64,000 nucleotides of DNA from Burkholderia seminalis DSM 23518 (GCF_902832885.1 NZ_CADFDK010000001.1:744001-808000); one strand, 5' to 3'; counted from the stretch's first letter, positions 1 through 9,491 are shown. Notes: generated by a model from the sequence alone, not told the origin. A program made the numbers and translations.

Positions 1-27
1 GCATGCGCCCCGCGCCGACGGCGCCGG

Positions 28-267
28 TCAATTGCACACCTTGACGGTACCGTTGGTCGTGCACTGACCGACGGCCCAGTGACTCTGCCCTGCCAGATGA
101 GGTGCCATGCCCATGCCGCGAATCGGCTCGGCCGGCGACGCTGCCGGCACGGCTGCCGATGCGGTCTCGGGCGACGGCGGCGGAAGCGGCGCTTCGGGCG
201 CGGCCTGGCAGGCTGCGAGCGCCAGACAAAGCGCGGATCCCAACGGAGCGATAACAGGCCTGGACAT
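28..267 (-). CDS. small lipoprotein
   Basis: This 79-residue protein begins MSRPVIAPLG and has a hydrophobic signal stretch ending in a lipobox, LAAC, with the lipidated Cys near residue 21. A Pro/Ala-rich linker (residues 22-50) leads to a short C-terminal part with two cysteines. It should be exported by Sec, lipidated and anchored in the cell envelope. A longer upstream reading frame exists but lacks a signal peptide at its start, so this ATG is preferred. No enzymatic domain is visible and the function is unknown. Confidence 0.6.
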   Translation of the reverse strand: MSRPVIAPLGSALCLALAACQAAPEAPLPPPSPETASAAVPAASPAEPIRGMGMAPHLAGQSHWAVGQCTTNGTVKVCN

Positions 268-457
268 GATCTCGTACGCGTTTGCGCGATTCGATTCGGA
301 TACCGGCTCGCCGAACCTCGCGCGCCCCTCCTGACCGTTCGGCGCAACCCGCATGCAGTATGGCGACGATTCGATACTACGCCTCGCGATCAGTGTCGTG
401 CTAGCGGCCGTTCGGCCAGGTTCCGCAGTCGACGCCGCAGCGCGCGCGCCGGTCCGC

Positions 458-766
458 TCAGATTTGCGGAAGATCGCGCAACGTGCGCGACTCGCTCGTT
501 GCATCGATGTCGAGCTCGATGCCTTCCGACGCATCCCGATACAGCACGCGTTTCAGCCTGGGCCCGATCGCGGTGGCGTCCGATGCCGAAAAGATCGCGC
601 GGACATCGCTGCCGGACGCAAGCGCGCGTGCCACGTCCGCCACCGGCGCCTCGCTCGGCGTCGCCGCCCACGACCGGTCGGCCGGATTCACGGCCGCCCA
701 GCGCACGTGCGTCACGCGCGCGCTGAGCGGATCGATTCGGACACCATTCACCGCAAACATCGACAT
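458..766 (-). CDS. hypothetical protein, 102 aa
   Basis: The ATG is preceded by a strong ribosome binding site, AAGGAGATTCCG. The protein starts MSMFAVNGVRIDPLSARVTH and contains no signal peptide or membrane segment. It looks like a small soluble cytoplasmic protein of mixed alpha/beta type with a Trp-rich first third. I do not recognise a family. It diverges from the gene starting at 952 with a gap of about 185 bases, where promoters for both should lie. Confidence 0.6.
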   Translation of the reverse strand: MSMFAVNGVRIDPLSARVTHVRWAAVNPADRSWAATPSEAPVADVARALASGSDVRAIFSASDATAIGPRLKRVLYRDASEGIELDIDATSESRTLRDLPQI

Positions 767-951
767 CGGAATCTCCTTCGGATTTTTCTCGCGGCCCGCC
801 ACACGCCTGCGGAAAGCCGCAGTCGGCCACGGCTCTCGCCGACGTTCGCGCGCGGCACGCGATCATGCGCGCGTCGCTGCCCACGCGATTTTCGATGATA
901 CATTGGGACGCTTTGCAACCGTCAACAGACAATCGTGTACGGGAGAAACAC

Positions 952-1695
952 ATGACCGACGCCTGGGGAACCTTCCCTGCCAGAATGGGCGACCATCAGG
1001 CTTTCATCAGCTTCAACCACAGCTTCGCGGAAATCGCCGAAGGCGATCCGCGCACGTCGCTGCTCACCGTGCGCGTTCCGTTCGCGCATCCGACGCCCGA
1101 AGGCCTGCCGGCCGGCGACGAATTCGCCGACCTGGCAAAGATCGAGGATCTGCTGGACGCGGCGATCACCGCGAAAGGCGGCGTGCAGGTCGGCCGCATC
1201 ACCGTCGACGGCAACCGGGATTTCCTGTTCTACGTGCCGTTCGACGAAGAGGCGGCGGCCGAGATCGTCGACGCGCTGGCCGAACAGACGACCTACGCGC
1301 TTCAGTACGCGCACCAGGACGATCCGGACAAGGCATCGTACTGGCAGACGCTATACCCGACCGACGACGACTGGCAGATGATGCGCGACATGCGCGTACT
1401 GGATGCGCTGCGGCAGAAAGGCGACGCCAGCGACGTGAGCCGGCGCGTGATGCACTGGGCGTACTTCCCGGACCCGAGCGACGCGCACCAGTTCGCGGAC
1501 TGGGCCGAAGGGAAAGGCTATCCGGTCGAGTCGGTCGCGCCGACCGAGGACGGCAAGTCGGCCGTACGGTTTTCGCACGAAGGCACGATGGCGCTGGCCG
1601 ACATCACGCGTCACACGATCGCGATCAATCGCGAGGTGCGTTCACTCGGCGGGGAATACGACGGATGGGAAACCAGCGTCGAACAGGCTGGCTGA
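952..1695 (+). CDS. DUF695/RraB-like protein
   Basis: This is a 247-residue soluble protein beginning MTDAWGTFPARMGDHQAFIS. The N-terminal half (to about residue 130) looks like a DUF695 domain. The C-terminal half, with WAYFPDPSDAHQFADWAEGK and DITRHTIAINREV, resembles the ferredoxin-like fold of RraB, the RNase E regulator. That two-part arrangement occurs in proteobacterial hypotheticals, but the link to RNA degradation is by fold only and is not shown here. The start follows a purine-rich GGGAGAAACAC. It is a single-gene unit. Confidence 0.65.
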   Translation: MTDAWGTFPARMGDHQAFISFNHSFAEIAEGDPRTSLLTVRVPFAHPTPEGLPAGDEFADLAKIEDLLDAAITAKGGVQVGRITVDGNRDFLFYVPFDEEAAAEIVDALAEQTTYALQYAHQDDPDKASYWQTLYPTDDDWQMMRDMRVLDALRQKGDASDVSRRVMHWAYFPDPSDAHQFADWAEGKGYPVESVAPTEDGKSAVRFSHEGTMALADITRHTIAINREVRSLGGEYDGWETSVEQAG

Positions 1696-2470
1696 GCGGA
1701 TCGGCATGGCCGTCGCGCACGACGTGACGCGACGCGTCCGGCGCAAAAAACATCCCGGCAGCGTTGTGACACGCCGCCGGGATCAAGGCATCGCCGGCCG
1801 AAACCGGCGATGGGCCTGAGGGTTCGCTCAGGCACGAGGAAAACGATGCGTGCTGATCAGGCGAACGGTTGCCGAGGCGCGCCGTGGGTGCCATCGCGCA
1901 GCCTGCCGAACGCCTGTCCGGTTCCGCCGACGCGGTCTTCCGGCGTCGGACGGGCAAAAAGCCCCCGCTCCTGCGCGAGCGAGCGGGGAAATAGTTGACC
2001 GGGCCGGGGAAGAACGGTCAACCGGCCAAATTGTGATCGCGGGTCACAAGACGGTCTGTGCGGCAACTCACCCTTTGATGACATGCGGCAACGGGCGACA
2101 GCCTCATGAGCCGGGCGCGAAATTCCCGGTCGATTGCCGGGCGATACTCGGGTATGTCGACGATTCAGGAAATTTCTGCCTTCATTGAACGGCATGGCCA
2201 TGCGGCCCACCAGGTCGGCAGCGATTTTGATCAATGTCAGCCGTTACCGGCGTTTTTCTTTTCATGTCTGGTCTTCTATTTTTTTAGTTCACGCGGACGT
2301 CCTCGGAATCGGGCCAGTTTCCGGTAAATCACGCGCATTGTCAAAGCAGGTTTATTCTATTTTTCACGCGACGTGATTCCGGCTGCATTTTCTCGCGCCT
2401 GATTTTATGAATTGGCGTTTTTCGAACGCAATAGCATAAATTACATCGGAAACGCGGCAACCCGGTTTCA
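1696..2470. other. intergenic region with two hairpin terminators
   Basis: I see no convincing gene in these 775 bases. Two GC-rich hairpins look like intrinsic terminators for leftward transcripts: arms 1752-1759/1776-1783 next to an A-run at 1746-1750, and arms 1963-1970/1981-1988 next to an A-run at 1956-1960. Both would stop transcription coming from the minus-strand gene at 2471-2872. The stretch from about 2240 to 2470 is visibly AT-richer than the surroundings. Confidence 0.5.
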
Positions 2471-2872
2471 TCATCCAGGCGCGCTGCTGGAAAACCAGTC
2501 GGCAACCATGTCGACCCAGTCCGGATCGCTGACGATTTCAACGACGGTTTCGCCGACGATTTCGGCAGCCGATGCGTCCGTCGCCACGCCGCCCCCGGAA
2601 ACCGCCGCACCGGCCTTCGCGATCTCGGTGGATGCGCCGGACCGCGGGTCGGCAAGCCGTTCCAGCCAGTCGACGATATTGGCGCGCGCATCTTCTTCGT
2701 CGGCGAAGTCGTTGCGCGCGAGAAAGCGATCGAACACGATCCACGCGAGCGTCTTGCCACGTGAGTCGGATTCGAGTCGCCAGTCGACGACGGCTGTCCG
2801 GCCGGACGCCCTGATTTCGAGCGTCGCGGTGAAGCAGTAATCGAGATACTCGATCTCAAGTTTCGACGACAT
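2471..2872 (-). CDS. hypothetical acidic protein, 133 aa
   Basis: The protein begins MSSKLEIEYLDYCFTATLEI and is rich in Asp, Glu, Ala and Val, especially in a C-terminal stretch with many valines and serines. There is no signal peptide or membrane segment, so it is probably cytoplasmic. I do not recognise a family. The reading frame shows clear GC3 bias, which supports it being real. It is a lone minus-strand gene, with leftward terminators several hundred bases downstream. Confidence 0.55.
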   Translation of the reverse strand: MSSKLEIEYLDYCFTATLEIRASGRTAVVDWRLESDSRGKTLAWIVFDRFLARNDFADEEDARANIVDWLERLADPRSGASTEIAKAGAAVSGGGVATDASAAEIVGETVVEIVSDPDWVDMVADWFSSSAPG

Positions 2873-3185
2873 GATTTGCGCCCGTCACTCCGCCCTCTCC
2901 AGCCTCATGACGAACCACGCGTGCCGCATTGCGCGCCACTGTGTGAATCTTGCATGACTGTTACAACGCATGTCCTTCCGGCTGGCAGTATCACGACAGT
3001 CTCGCCCCCTGTCGATATCGACTGCCGATGCATGACCGCCGCTACTTTGCCACCGGCTTTCCCTGCCCCTGTGCCTATGCGGCGAGTCGTTCCGTTTTTC
3101 CATTCCGCGTATCGACCTGCTCCGTTGCCGTGATCGCACTGCTAAACTCGAACCCAAGAACCCGCTCGCACCACCAGAGGAAATA
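2873..3185. other. intergenic region
   Basis: About 310 bases without a supportable gene. It should hold the promoters of the divergent genes at 2872 (leftward) and 3186 (rightward). A ribosome binding site, AGAGGAAATA, lies directly before the ATG at 3186. I see no repeats or strong hairpins. Confidence 0.4.
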
Positions 3186-3650
3186 ATGACACTCGCCCAC
3201 GCACAACAAAGCGGCGTGGATGTCTGGATTATCCAGCTCCCCGGACATGCCCCGTATGCCTATACGCACCTCAAGCGGGTATTCTCGTCCGACGACTCGC
3301 GACATCGGGTCGTGATGATCGATCTGAAGAAGTTGCTGGCGTGCGCCGACCGCGACACGACGGACTATGTCCTGCCGTCGGTCCAGTACTGGGCCCCGGG
3401 AAAAGCCGCGGGTATCCGCACATTCCTCGCTCCGGATCAGGACAGGATTCCCGACATGCCGTTCATCACGTTTCGCGAGACCAGAGCGCGAACGCTGCTC
3501 GGCATTCCCGGCCTGTCGAAAATCGGCGTCGCGTCGTTTCGCAACGGCCAGCATCGGGCGCGCTATCTTGCCCATGCGGGCGCGACGGCGCTGCCCGTCG
3601 AGATCCACGAGACCGAGGCTGATTTGCTCGTTCGATATTGCGGCGAGTAA
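3186..3650 (+). CDS. ParB/sulfiredoxin-like superfamily protein
   Basis: This 154-residue protein begins MTLAHAQQSGVDVWIIQLPG. Its C-terminal motif FRNGQHRARYLAHAGATALP matches the F-x-(D/N)-G-x-H-R signature with a following G-x-x-x-(I/L)-P-V found in ParB-like and sulfiredoxin-like domains, including plasmid fertility-inhibition factors. Family members bind or hydrolyse nucleotides, and some act on DNA. I infer a nucleotide-binding fold but cannot name a substrate. The ribosome binding site GAGGAAATA decides the start. Nothing in the neighbourhood suggests a plasmid. Confidence 0.55.
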   Translation: MTLAHAQQSGVDVWIIQLPGHAPYAYTHLKRVFSSDDSRHRVVMIDLKKLLACADRDTTDYVLPSVQYWAPGKAAGIRTFLAPDQDRIPDMPFITFRETRARTLLGIPGLSKIGVASFRNGQHRARYLAHAGATALPVEIHETEADLLVRYCGE

Positions 3651-3692
3651 CGGCGAAGCGCGTCCGGCTTTCTCACCGATACCGGCAAGCCC

Positions 3693-4208
3693 TCAGGCGT
3701 CGATCGCGTAGATCCGATCGGTGACCTCCGTCGGGCCGATGCGGCTCGTTTCGATACCGGCCAGTTGCCAGCCGTTGTGTTCGTAGAAACCGATCGCTCG
3801 CACGTTGCCGTCCAGCACCTGCAGGTGGACCTTGCCCGCGCCGATCGACCGCGCCCACGCACGGACGGCTTCGATCATGCGCTTGCCCGTCCCGCAGCCG
3901 TGATGCGAAGGATGGACATGCAGGCAGTCGAGCAGCACACCGAGCGCCGGATCGTCAGGACGTTCCGCGCTGACGAAGCCGACGGGCGCGCCGTCCGACT
4001 CGGCGATCAGCACCAAGCCCCACTCGTCTTCGTTGCGATCGAGATACTTGCGCCACCGGATCGCGTGCTCTGTCGGCACCTCATCCGACAGGTAGGTGGC
4101 CGGAAGGATATGACTGTATGCGGTCTGCCAGCTCTGCGTATGCAGGCGAGCGATGAGGGACGCGTCGTGCGCAGTCGCGGCGCGAAGCGTGGTCCGAGTG
4201 TCCGACAT
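3693..4208 (-). CDS. GNAT family N-acetyltransferase
   Basis: This 171-residue protein belongs to the GNAT superfamily, which transfers acetyl groups from acetyl-CoA to amines. The acetyl-CoA-binding signature is visible in LDCLHVHPSHHGCGTGKRMI (motif A, x-x-x-P-x-x-x-G-x-G-x-G-K-x-(L/M)), around residues 92-112. The later VLDGNVRAIGFYEHNGWQ is the typical motif B region (N-x-x-A-x-x-F-Y-x-x-x-G-F/W). The substrate is unknown. The preferred ATG begins MSDTRTTLRAATAHDA; an upstream extension looks non-coding. It is a single gene. Confidence 0.85.
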   Translation of the reverse strand: MSDTRTTLRAATAHDASLIARLHTQSWQTAYSHILPATYLSDEVPTEHAIRWRKYLDRNEDEWGLVLIAESDGAPVGFVSAERPDDPALGVLLDCLHVHPSHHGCGTGKRMIEAVRAWARSIGAGKVHLQVLDGNVRAIGFYEHNGWQLAGIETSRIGPTEVTDRIYAIDA

Positions 4209-4823
4209 GGGTTGGCGACTCCTTGTAGCGTGTTCTATCGATCGGTATGTGTCGTCGCAAAATATACCGTGCCTTGCGAAATGCCTTTCTCGGTGACGCA
4301 TCGCGGGGGTATCGCTGCATATGCAAAAAAAATCCCGGCGCCTTCATGGGTCGTCGGGATCGAACGGCCCTGCAAAGCATGAGGGCACGAGGAAGGCGAT
4401 ACATTACACCCATGAAAGACTGTTGCGCTTTGTCGGTTGGCGCCAAGTCCCTGTTCCATTCCGCCAATCCAGTCTTCGATGGAATGCCGTAAACGAAAAA
4501 AGCCTGCTCGCGCATCACGCGAGCAGGCAAGAAAACGGATCAGCATTCGAGGCACGAGGGCTGTCCAGGAGAGATAACGGCACGGCGCGCGCAAACCTTA
4601 GCGGAAAGCAGCAGCGATATCAGCCGATGCTGCGTTCGATGTCGAGCCCAATTTCGACACACGCCCGCTTTGCCTGGCGAACGAGCACCCAGGAGGATTG
4701 ATGCCGGTGCTTCTAGCGGGATTCGACGGCTTGTGCCGTTGGCCCGCCGCACAACTGGTGGTGGCGATGAACACCGCCTGAAGAATGTCGTCCCAAAGCG
4801 GCTGGCTCCGAATGAGCAGCGGA
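4209..4823. other. intergenic region with a leftward terminator
   Basis: I find no gene in these 615 bases. A strong hairpin has arms 4502-4512 and 4518-4528 (GCCTGCTCGCG and its complement) with an A-run at 4496-4501. On the minus strand this reads as a stem followed by TTTTTT, an intrinsic terminator for the gene at 4824-5936. A second small hairpin near 4331-4356 is less convincing. Confidence 0.5.
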
Positions 4824-5936
4824 TCAGTTGCCCGCGCAGAGAAACTGAACCGTATTCGTGCCGGTTCCGGTGAAAGTGATCGATGCACCCGAATCTTGAC
4901 TGACCTTCACGGCGTTCGCCGCGGTCGTGTCGTTGGCCGTGCAGGTATAACTCGACGCAGACGTATAAACGGCTGGACCGGTGAGTTTGACCGTGGCGCT
5001 GCCGGATGCCAACACGACCGATCCATGCACCATGTGCGGAGCATTCGCGCCGGCACCGGTCGGGCTATAAAGCGGCATTGAACCTGTTCCGCCAGCCGAA
5101 ATATTTCCTTTTGCGGAATAGTTTCCGGTATCTGAAAACGTGTGCTCGTTGACGCCGGAAAGATTCTGCAACGCAAGCAGCCCGTTCGCAAATATCGCGC
5201 GAAGCGACGCGGTCGTTGCATCGCTTCGGATTGCCGCAACCTTGTTCCCTGCACTGCCGAACCACACGACAGCGTCCTTTCGTGGCAATACAATTGCGTT
5301 GCCTTCGCCAGTCGTCGTGTTCAAGGCGCTGCTTTGAAACACGATCCCGTTTTCGAAGGCAGTGTTGTTGTTTACGATGCCGACGGCGGCACTGGCGTTG
5401 GCCGCGCCGGTCTTCACATCACGGCGTCCCGATGACAACCAGAGCCCCGGGGTGATACCGCTCCGGAACATGTCGTACGGGTCGAGTCCAACGACGGAGC
5501 CCTGATTTACAACGTCGATTTCATGCCCTTGAGTCGTTCCGGCGCCCGGCCTTCTCCGCGCTTCGGAGTAGGTGGCATAGGCAGTTTGGACGTGAACCGT
5601 ATTGTCATTGATTGCATAGCCCGCAACACCCTGAGCGGCCATTGACCCGGTCAGCGAATTGTCCGACGTGCGCGTCGCTCCCAGCAAACCCATTCCACCA
5701 CCGGCCGATTGCGACCATGTTTGCGCGCACGCGGTCGTACATGGAATCAATGAGTTAAGCCAGGTGAATTGATTTCCGAATGATGCAACGGTGGGTGCCG
5801 TGTGGCCGGTTTTCGAGGAAGACGCGCCGTAGGGTTGAGAAGCCGTGCGTGGCAGGCCGGCCGCCGGCTGAGCGTGCGACGGCAACGCGGCCAACGATAC
5901 GAGCGCGACAAGCAAGCGAATGCGGATGTTCTTCAT
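4824..5936 (-). CDS. secreted tail-fibre-like protein, paralogue of prophage gene 13216-14472
   Basis: This 370-residue protein begins with a clear Sec signal peptide, MKNIRIRLLVALVSLAALPS, followed by a likely cleavage site at HA-Q. The mature part is rich in Asn, Thr, Ser and Gly and closely resembles the prophage protein at 13216-14472 over its middle 200 residues: both have FGNQ-x-x-WLNSLIPCTTAC, GGGMGLLGATR and AVGIVNNNTAFENG-like blocks. At DNA level 5706-5764 is identical to 14026-14084. The C-terminal 100 residues differ. It lies outside the prophage, 2 kb from attL. I infer a phage-derived, exported surface or fibre protein; its host role is unknown. Confidence 0.7.
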   Translation of the reverse strand: MKNIRIRLLVALVSLAALPSHAQPAAGLPRTASQPYGASSSKTGHTAPTVASFGNQFTWLNSLIPCTTACAQTWSQSAGGGMGLLGATRTSDNSLTGSMAAQGVAGYAINDNTVHVQTAYATYSEARRRPGAGTTQGHEIDVVNQGSVVGLDPYDMFRSGITPGLWLSSGRRDVKTGAANASAAVGIVNNNTAFENGIVFQSSALNTTTGEGNAIVLPRKDAVVWFGSAGNKVAAIRSDATTASLRAIFANGLLALQNLSGVNEHTFSDTGNYSAKGNISAGGTGSMPLYSPTGAGANAPHMVHGSVVLASGSATVKLTGPAVYTSASSYTCTANDTTAANAVKVSQDSGASITFTGTGTNTVQFLCAGN

Positions 5937-6383
5937 GGTGAGTGGTCAACCGAGAAGTGAAACGTCGAGAACGAACATGTAATCGAGCAAGTTCCGAGCG
6001 ACGATCGTGGGCACTTCACACGGCCCGAAATCGAGGCCTGCACAGTATGCATTGTCGTAATCGAACCCGAAAAACCGAAGTGTCGCGGGTCGCCGTGGTC
6101 GCCTGGCTGACGCGCACGCATTCCGGCTTGAGGCTCGGGAGATGCTCACGCCGGCCAATCGCGAATCCACCCTGTCACGAGGTCGCGTCGAGGCACGGTT
6201 CGAGTTTCGAGAAACGACAAATCCTCCGTGTGCGGCTGCCCCTCGACACGTGTGCGTGCCGATACACCGTCGGTAGTGCACTCCCGAGAATGAAGCAAAC
6301 GCCGAACGACAGTGGATGGATGATCCCACTTACATGACGTAAGATTGCCAACCGTGACCCCCACCACATCGATGGAGACCGAA
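5937..6383. other. intergenic region between divergent genes
   Basis: About 450 bases separate the secreted tail-fibre-like gene (leftward) from the methyltransferase gene (rightward). I see no supportable gene or hairpin. It should contain two divergent promoters, but I cannot point to clear -35 and -10 elements. GGAG at 6374-6377 lies six bases before the preferred ATG at 6384. Confidence 0.35.
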
Positions 6384-7442
6384 ATGGTGAAGGCGGCATT
6401 GAAGGCGATCGGCAGGCCGATCTGGAAGCGGGTGCAGTTCCGTATCAATGTTGCGATCGATCGGCGCATCGAATCTGACCGGGCAGAAATTGCGCGGCTC
6501 AAGCAGGCGACTGTCGACCTTCAAAAAAAGATCGACTCCCTGTACGTCGAGCGCGGATGCACAAGTGAGCATTTCGATCTGGACAAACGCATTGCGAATG
6601 CAATCGAACAACGAATCTTCGTTCCATCCGATCCAGTCCTCGACGATCAAGCGCCGTTCATGCAGTACTCGACATGTAGTGCGGCCGATATGCTTCACCC
6701 GGAGCATGCACGAGTTTGCGCGATGCTCTGCCTCCCCCCGATGTATCAGCGAAAATTTTGGGAATGGACATACATCATCCACCACCTGAACCGGCTAGGC
6801 ATGCTCACCCCCGGTCGGCGCGGGCTCGGCTTTGGCGTGGGTCAGGAGCGATTGCCGGCGCTTTTCGCCAAACTGGGATGCTTCATCGTCGCCACTGACG
6901 CGCCACCGGAAATTGGACAATCCAGCGGATGGTCCCAAACCGGACAACACAGTAACGCCCTCAACGAGCTGCGATTCCCGAACATCGTGGCCGACGAAAT
7001 TTTCGATCGCGCCGTGACGCATCAACATTGCGACATGAACGCCATTGCCCCGTCTTTGCGCGATTTTGATTTCAACTGGTCCTCCTGCTGCTTCGAGCAC
7101 CTTGGCAATCTGGAGGCCGGCCTTCAGTTCGTCATCAACAGCATGGATACACTGAAGCCCGGTGGGGTTGCCGTTCACACGACGGAATACAATCTTTCGT
7201 CGAACGACGATACGTCCAGCGAAGGCGGCACCGTGATTTACCGAAAGCGCGATATGGAAGAACTCGTCATGCGGTTACGCAAGCGAGGATACGAGGTTGA
7301 GTCGTTCGCGCCAGCACCACACGCGCACGCACTCGATTTCCACGTCGACGCGCCGCCGTACAGCAACAACCCGCATCTCAAATTGAGGTTGGCCGGCTAT
7401 ACAACCACCTCCGCCGGAATCTGCATTCGCCGCAGCGCGTGA
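6384..7442 (+). CDS. SAM-dependent methyltransferase-like protein
   Basis: This protein of about 352 residues has an N-terminal helical region with a short coiled coil (DRAEIARLKQATVDLQKKID) and a C-terminal Rossmann-type domain. The glycine-rich motif I is LGFGVGQERLPALFAKLGCF, with an acidic residue in VATDAP just after it. The block SSCCFEHLGNLEAGLQF and LKPGGVAVHTTEY match the post-motif regions of class I methyltransferases, as seen in glycan and lipopolysaccharide biosynthesis clusters. The acceptor is unknown. The start MVKAALKAIG follows GGAG; two upstream ATGs at 6345 and 6372 are alternatives. It converges on attL. Confidence 0.65.
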   Translation: MVKAALKAIGRPIWKRVQFRINVAIDRRIESDRAEIARLKQATVDLQKKIDSLYVERGCTSEHFDLDKRIANAIEQRIFVPSDPVLDDQAPFMQYSTCSAADMLHPEHARVCAMLCLPPMYQRKFWEWTYIIHHLNRLGMLTPGRRGLGFGVGQERLPALFAKLGCFIVATDAPPEIGQSSGWSQTGQHSNALNELRFPNIVADEIFDRAVTHQHCDMNAIAPSLRDFDFNWSSCCFEHLGNLEAGLQFVINSMDTLKPGGVAVHTTEYNLSSNDDTSSEGGTVIYRKRDMEELVMRLRKRGYEVESFAPAPHAHALDFHVDAPPYSNNPHLKLRLAGYTTTSAGICIRRSA

Positions 7443-7806
7443 GTTCCCTTGTTGTTGGAAGGTTCTGCGAAGGTCGCGCCGTATCCGTAACAGGTGCATA
7501 CCGGCGCGCCATCAGGAATCTCGACGGCTGCCGAGTACGCGCCATTGGACGGCAATCGGGAAATCAAGTTTCTGATCTCGGCTGGCCGCAGATCGACGCG
7601 ACTCCGGGCACGTTCGCGTAAAGCAGCGCGGTGCATGCCCTGCCCCACTCGCAGATACGGCAACAGCCACGCGCGGCATGCGTCTGCAACAAGATCGTGA
7701 AACGCAAAGGCCCCATGAAAATTCTCTTTGCGGAAGTCAAAACAAAAACGGCACTGTCTTTTGGGACAGTGCCGTTTTTAACTTCTTGATACCGCTAGGA
7801 ATTCTG
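7443..7806. other. intergenic region left of attL
   Basis: These bases hold one strong terminator (7744-7779, listed separately) and no gene I can support. A minus-strand open frame at 7397-7663 contains a protein-like stretch (GAYSAAVEIPDGAPVCTCYG) and could be a decayed gene fragment, but it has no plausible start or domain. Before prophage insertion this DNA lay directly downstream of tRNA-His. Confidence 0.35.
7744..7779 (-). terminator. intrinsic terminator, probably the original tRNA-His terminator
   Basis: An 11-bp perfect stem (ACGGCACTGTC, 7748-7758, pairing with 7765-7775) is flanked by AAAA and TTTT, so it can work in both directions. Seen from the minus strand it lies 27 bases beyond attL, just where the terminator of tRNA-His would be in the uninfected chromosome. 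It would also stop the convergent methyltransferase transcript. Confidence 0.8.
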
Positions 7807-7855
7807 TGGGGTGGCTGATGGGACTCGAACCCACGACGACAGGAATCACAATCCT
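7807..7855. repeat. attL core, 49-bp copy of tRNA-His 3' end
   Basis: These 49 bases are identical to 54978-55026. They comprise the anticodon-loop-to-CCA part of tRNA-His, minus strand. Identity breaks at both edges (g/t at 7806 versus 54977, and t/g at 7856 versus 55027). The 5' half of the tRNA is absent here, so this is the partial copy left at the far end of the integrated element. Confidence 0.95.
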
Positions 7856-8023
7856 TGAATATTTTCCTTATATTTCAATAACTTACATAAAATCATTGGA
7901 ATATAAGGTGCTGCAAGCGGCTTATCTGGCGTAGCGAGTTTTGCTCATGTTCCAAGGTATTAGGTAGCGTAAATTATTAAAATTTAGCTCATCCAGGCTA
8001 CATTTGCACGATCTCAATCGTAC

Positions 8024-8743
8024 TCACCGAGGCACTTTAAGCGGTGGCTTCACACCAATCATGATGAGTACTTTTCCTTGCTGGACATCGGGTCGCCCTT
8101 CAACTCTACGTTCTGGTATTATTTTTCCATCAAACAAAGTTGACACGATTAAATCTAAAATGCCGCGAATCTTTGGATTATCTTCGTCTGCTTGATTTGC
8201 CCAAACTTGAACACCTACAGGAGCACTCCCACCAAACGCCATTTGTTTTGCACCGCCATCAGGAAGGCTCCAACCTGATGAGATTATAGCATCAGCAAAT
8301 TGAGATGCATAACTCAACCCCTCCGCATCTCCCATCACCGAACCCAATTCAACCTCTACTCCCGGACGCGCCCGAAACTTTTTTATAATATTCTGTCGCT
8401 GCTCGGAATCGATGGCCCGCCATTCAAGTTGCTTTTTTACGCGAAGATTTTCAGCTTCCAAAACTATCGCTTTTTCATTAAGCTCGGCAGCAGCCTTGTT
8501 GGCTACAGCCGCCTCACGAATGGCATTTGCCGCTTCCTGATTTGCCAGCGCTGCTTTCTTATTTGCATCTGCGATTTTAGCTTCTGCCTCGACCTTATAT
8601 TGCGCCAACTCCGCATCTTTTTTGTCTGATATTCTATTACTCACCCGATATTGAGCAACACCAGCCAAAATGCTTAATGAAGCGGCAGCAAAATAAGTAA
8701 CGGATACGACCCGAAACCACGTATCGTCGTTCATCCCGAGCAT
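8024..8743 (-). CDS. membrane-anchored coiled-coil protein, probable cargo gene
   Basis: This 239-residue protein has one N-terminal membrane segment (about residues 12-32, VVSVTYFAAASLSILAGVAQ). A long Ala/Glu/Lys coiled coil follows (residues 38-110, with repeated A-N-K-A-A and E-A-A-N-A units), then a C-terminal globular domain of about 120 residues containing YASQFADAIISSGWSLPDGG. I do not recognise the globular domain. The gene is visibly AT-richer than the phage structural genes and lies alone next to attL, the usual place for acquired cargo. It may be a lysogenic-conversion or exclusion gene; this is inference. Confidence 0.65.
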   Translation of the reverse strand: MLGMNDDTWFRVVSVTYFAAASLSILAGVAQYRVSNRISDKKDAELAQYKVEAEAKIADANKKAALANQEAANAIREAAVANKAAAELNEKAIVLEAENLRVKKQLEWRAIDSEQRQNIIKKFRARPGVEVELGSVMGDAEGLSYASQFADAIISSGWSLPDGGAKQMAFGGSAPVGVQVWANQADEDNPKIRGILDLIVSTLFDGKIIPERRVEGRPDVQQGKVLIMIGVKPPLKVPR

Positions 8744-8792
8744 ATGAGTTCCCCGTCATGACTTGTTGTAGATTGATTTCAACAGTCTACTA

Positions 8793-9443
8793 TTACTCAG
8801 TCTCACGTGGAGCTGGCTCCGCAACCATCTGATCCGCTGGATATAGCTGCAGCATCGCGCGTGCCGCATCGACGTTCTTCGTGTGCAACCACTCGTCGTA
8901 ATCGTCCGGCCGCAGGATCACGACCGACCGTTTCTCGTCGCCGGGCTTGTGCATGTGCTTCATCACAGGGTGCGCGTCGGCGTTGACGGTCAGCATCGCC
9001 ATGGCGAGCGTTTCGGCGCCGTCCGGGCCGCGCCACGCGCGCCAGATCCCAGCCACGCAGTACGGCTGCCAATCGCCGACGCCGATCCGGTAGCGCACGT
9101 GCTTACCGGTCTCCCAGTTCGGTTCGTAGATCCACGCCGCAGGAACCAGGCAGCGCTGTCCAGCGCGCCATGCCGTACGATATACAGGCTTCTCGGCGAC
9201 GGTTTCGGATCGAGCGTTGACCGTCATGAAGTGCTTCCCCGCCGGCTGGAATGCCTTCGGCATCATGCCGAAGTTCGCAATCACCGCTTCGGCACCGTCG
9301 CCGGCCGCGCGCACTATGGGCGCGAGGTAGTCCGGAAAAATCTCGGGCTTCCATGGGAAGCGCCGGTAGAGATCGCTGAACGGCTGGATCTTCAGCTCGC
9401 GCAGCTCGTAGTCTTCATGCGACGCGCGGTAGTTGGTGCACAT
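8793..9443 (-). CDS. SRAP (SOS response-associated peptidase) family protein, YedK/HMCES-like
   Basis: The 216-residue protein begins MCTNY, so Cys2 becomes the N-terminal nucleophile after Met removal, as in E. coli YedK and human HMCES. Other family signatures are visible: TVNARSETV, with the conserved Asn and Glu, and HPVMKHMHKPG, with the conserved His. The family forms a thiazolidine crosslink with abasic sites in single-stranded DNA and protects them. A near-consensus LexA box lies about 50 bases upstream, shared with the divergent gene at 9524, so it should be induced by DNA damage. Confidence 0.92.
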   Translation of the reverse strand: MCTNYRASHEDYELRELKIQPFSDLYRRFPWKPEIFPDYLAPIVRAAGDGAEAVIANFGMMPKAFQPAGKHFMTVNARSETVAEKPVYRTAWRAGQRCLVPAAWIYEPNWETGKHVRYRIGVGDWQPYCVAGIWRAWRGPDGAETLAMAMLTVNADAHPVMKHMHKPGDEKRSVVILRPDDYDEWLHTKNVDAARAMLQLYPADQMVAEPAPRETE

Positions 9444-9491
9444 CGCCGTCCCCTATTTTCGTTCTTGACGGCCCCATCTTACCCCGCGCTA

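Noticed and set aside
4209-7806. second att site from an older prophage at the same tRNA
   Set aside because: The tail-fibre paralogue suggests it, but I found no further copy of the tRNA-His 3' end left of attL.
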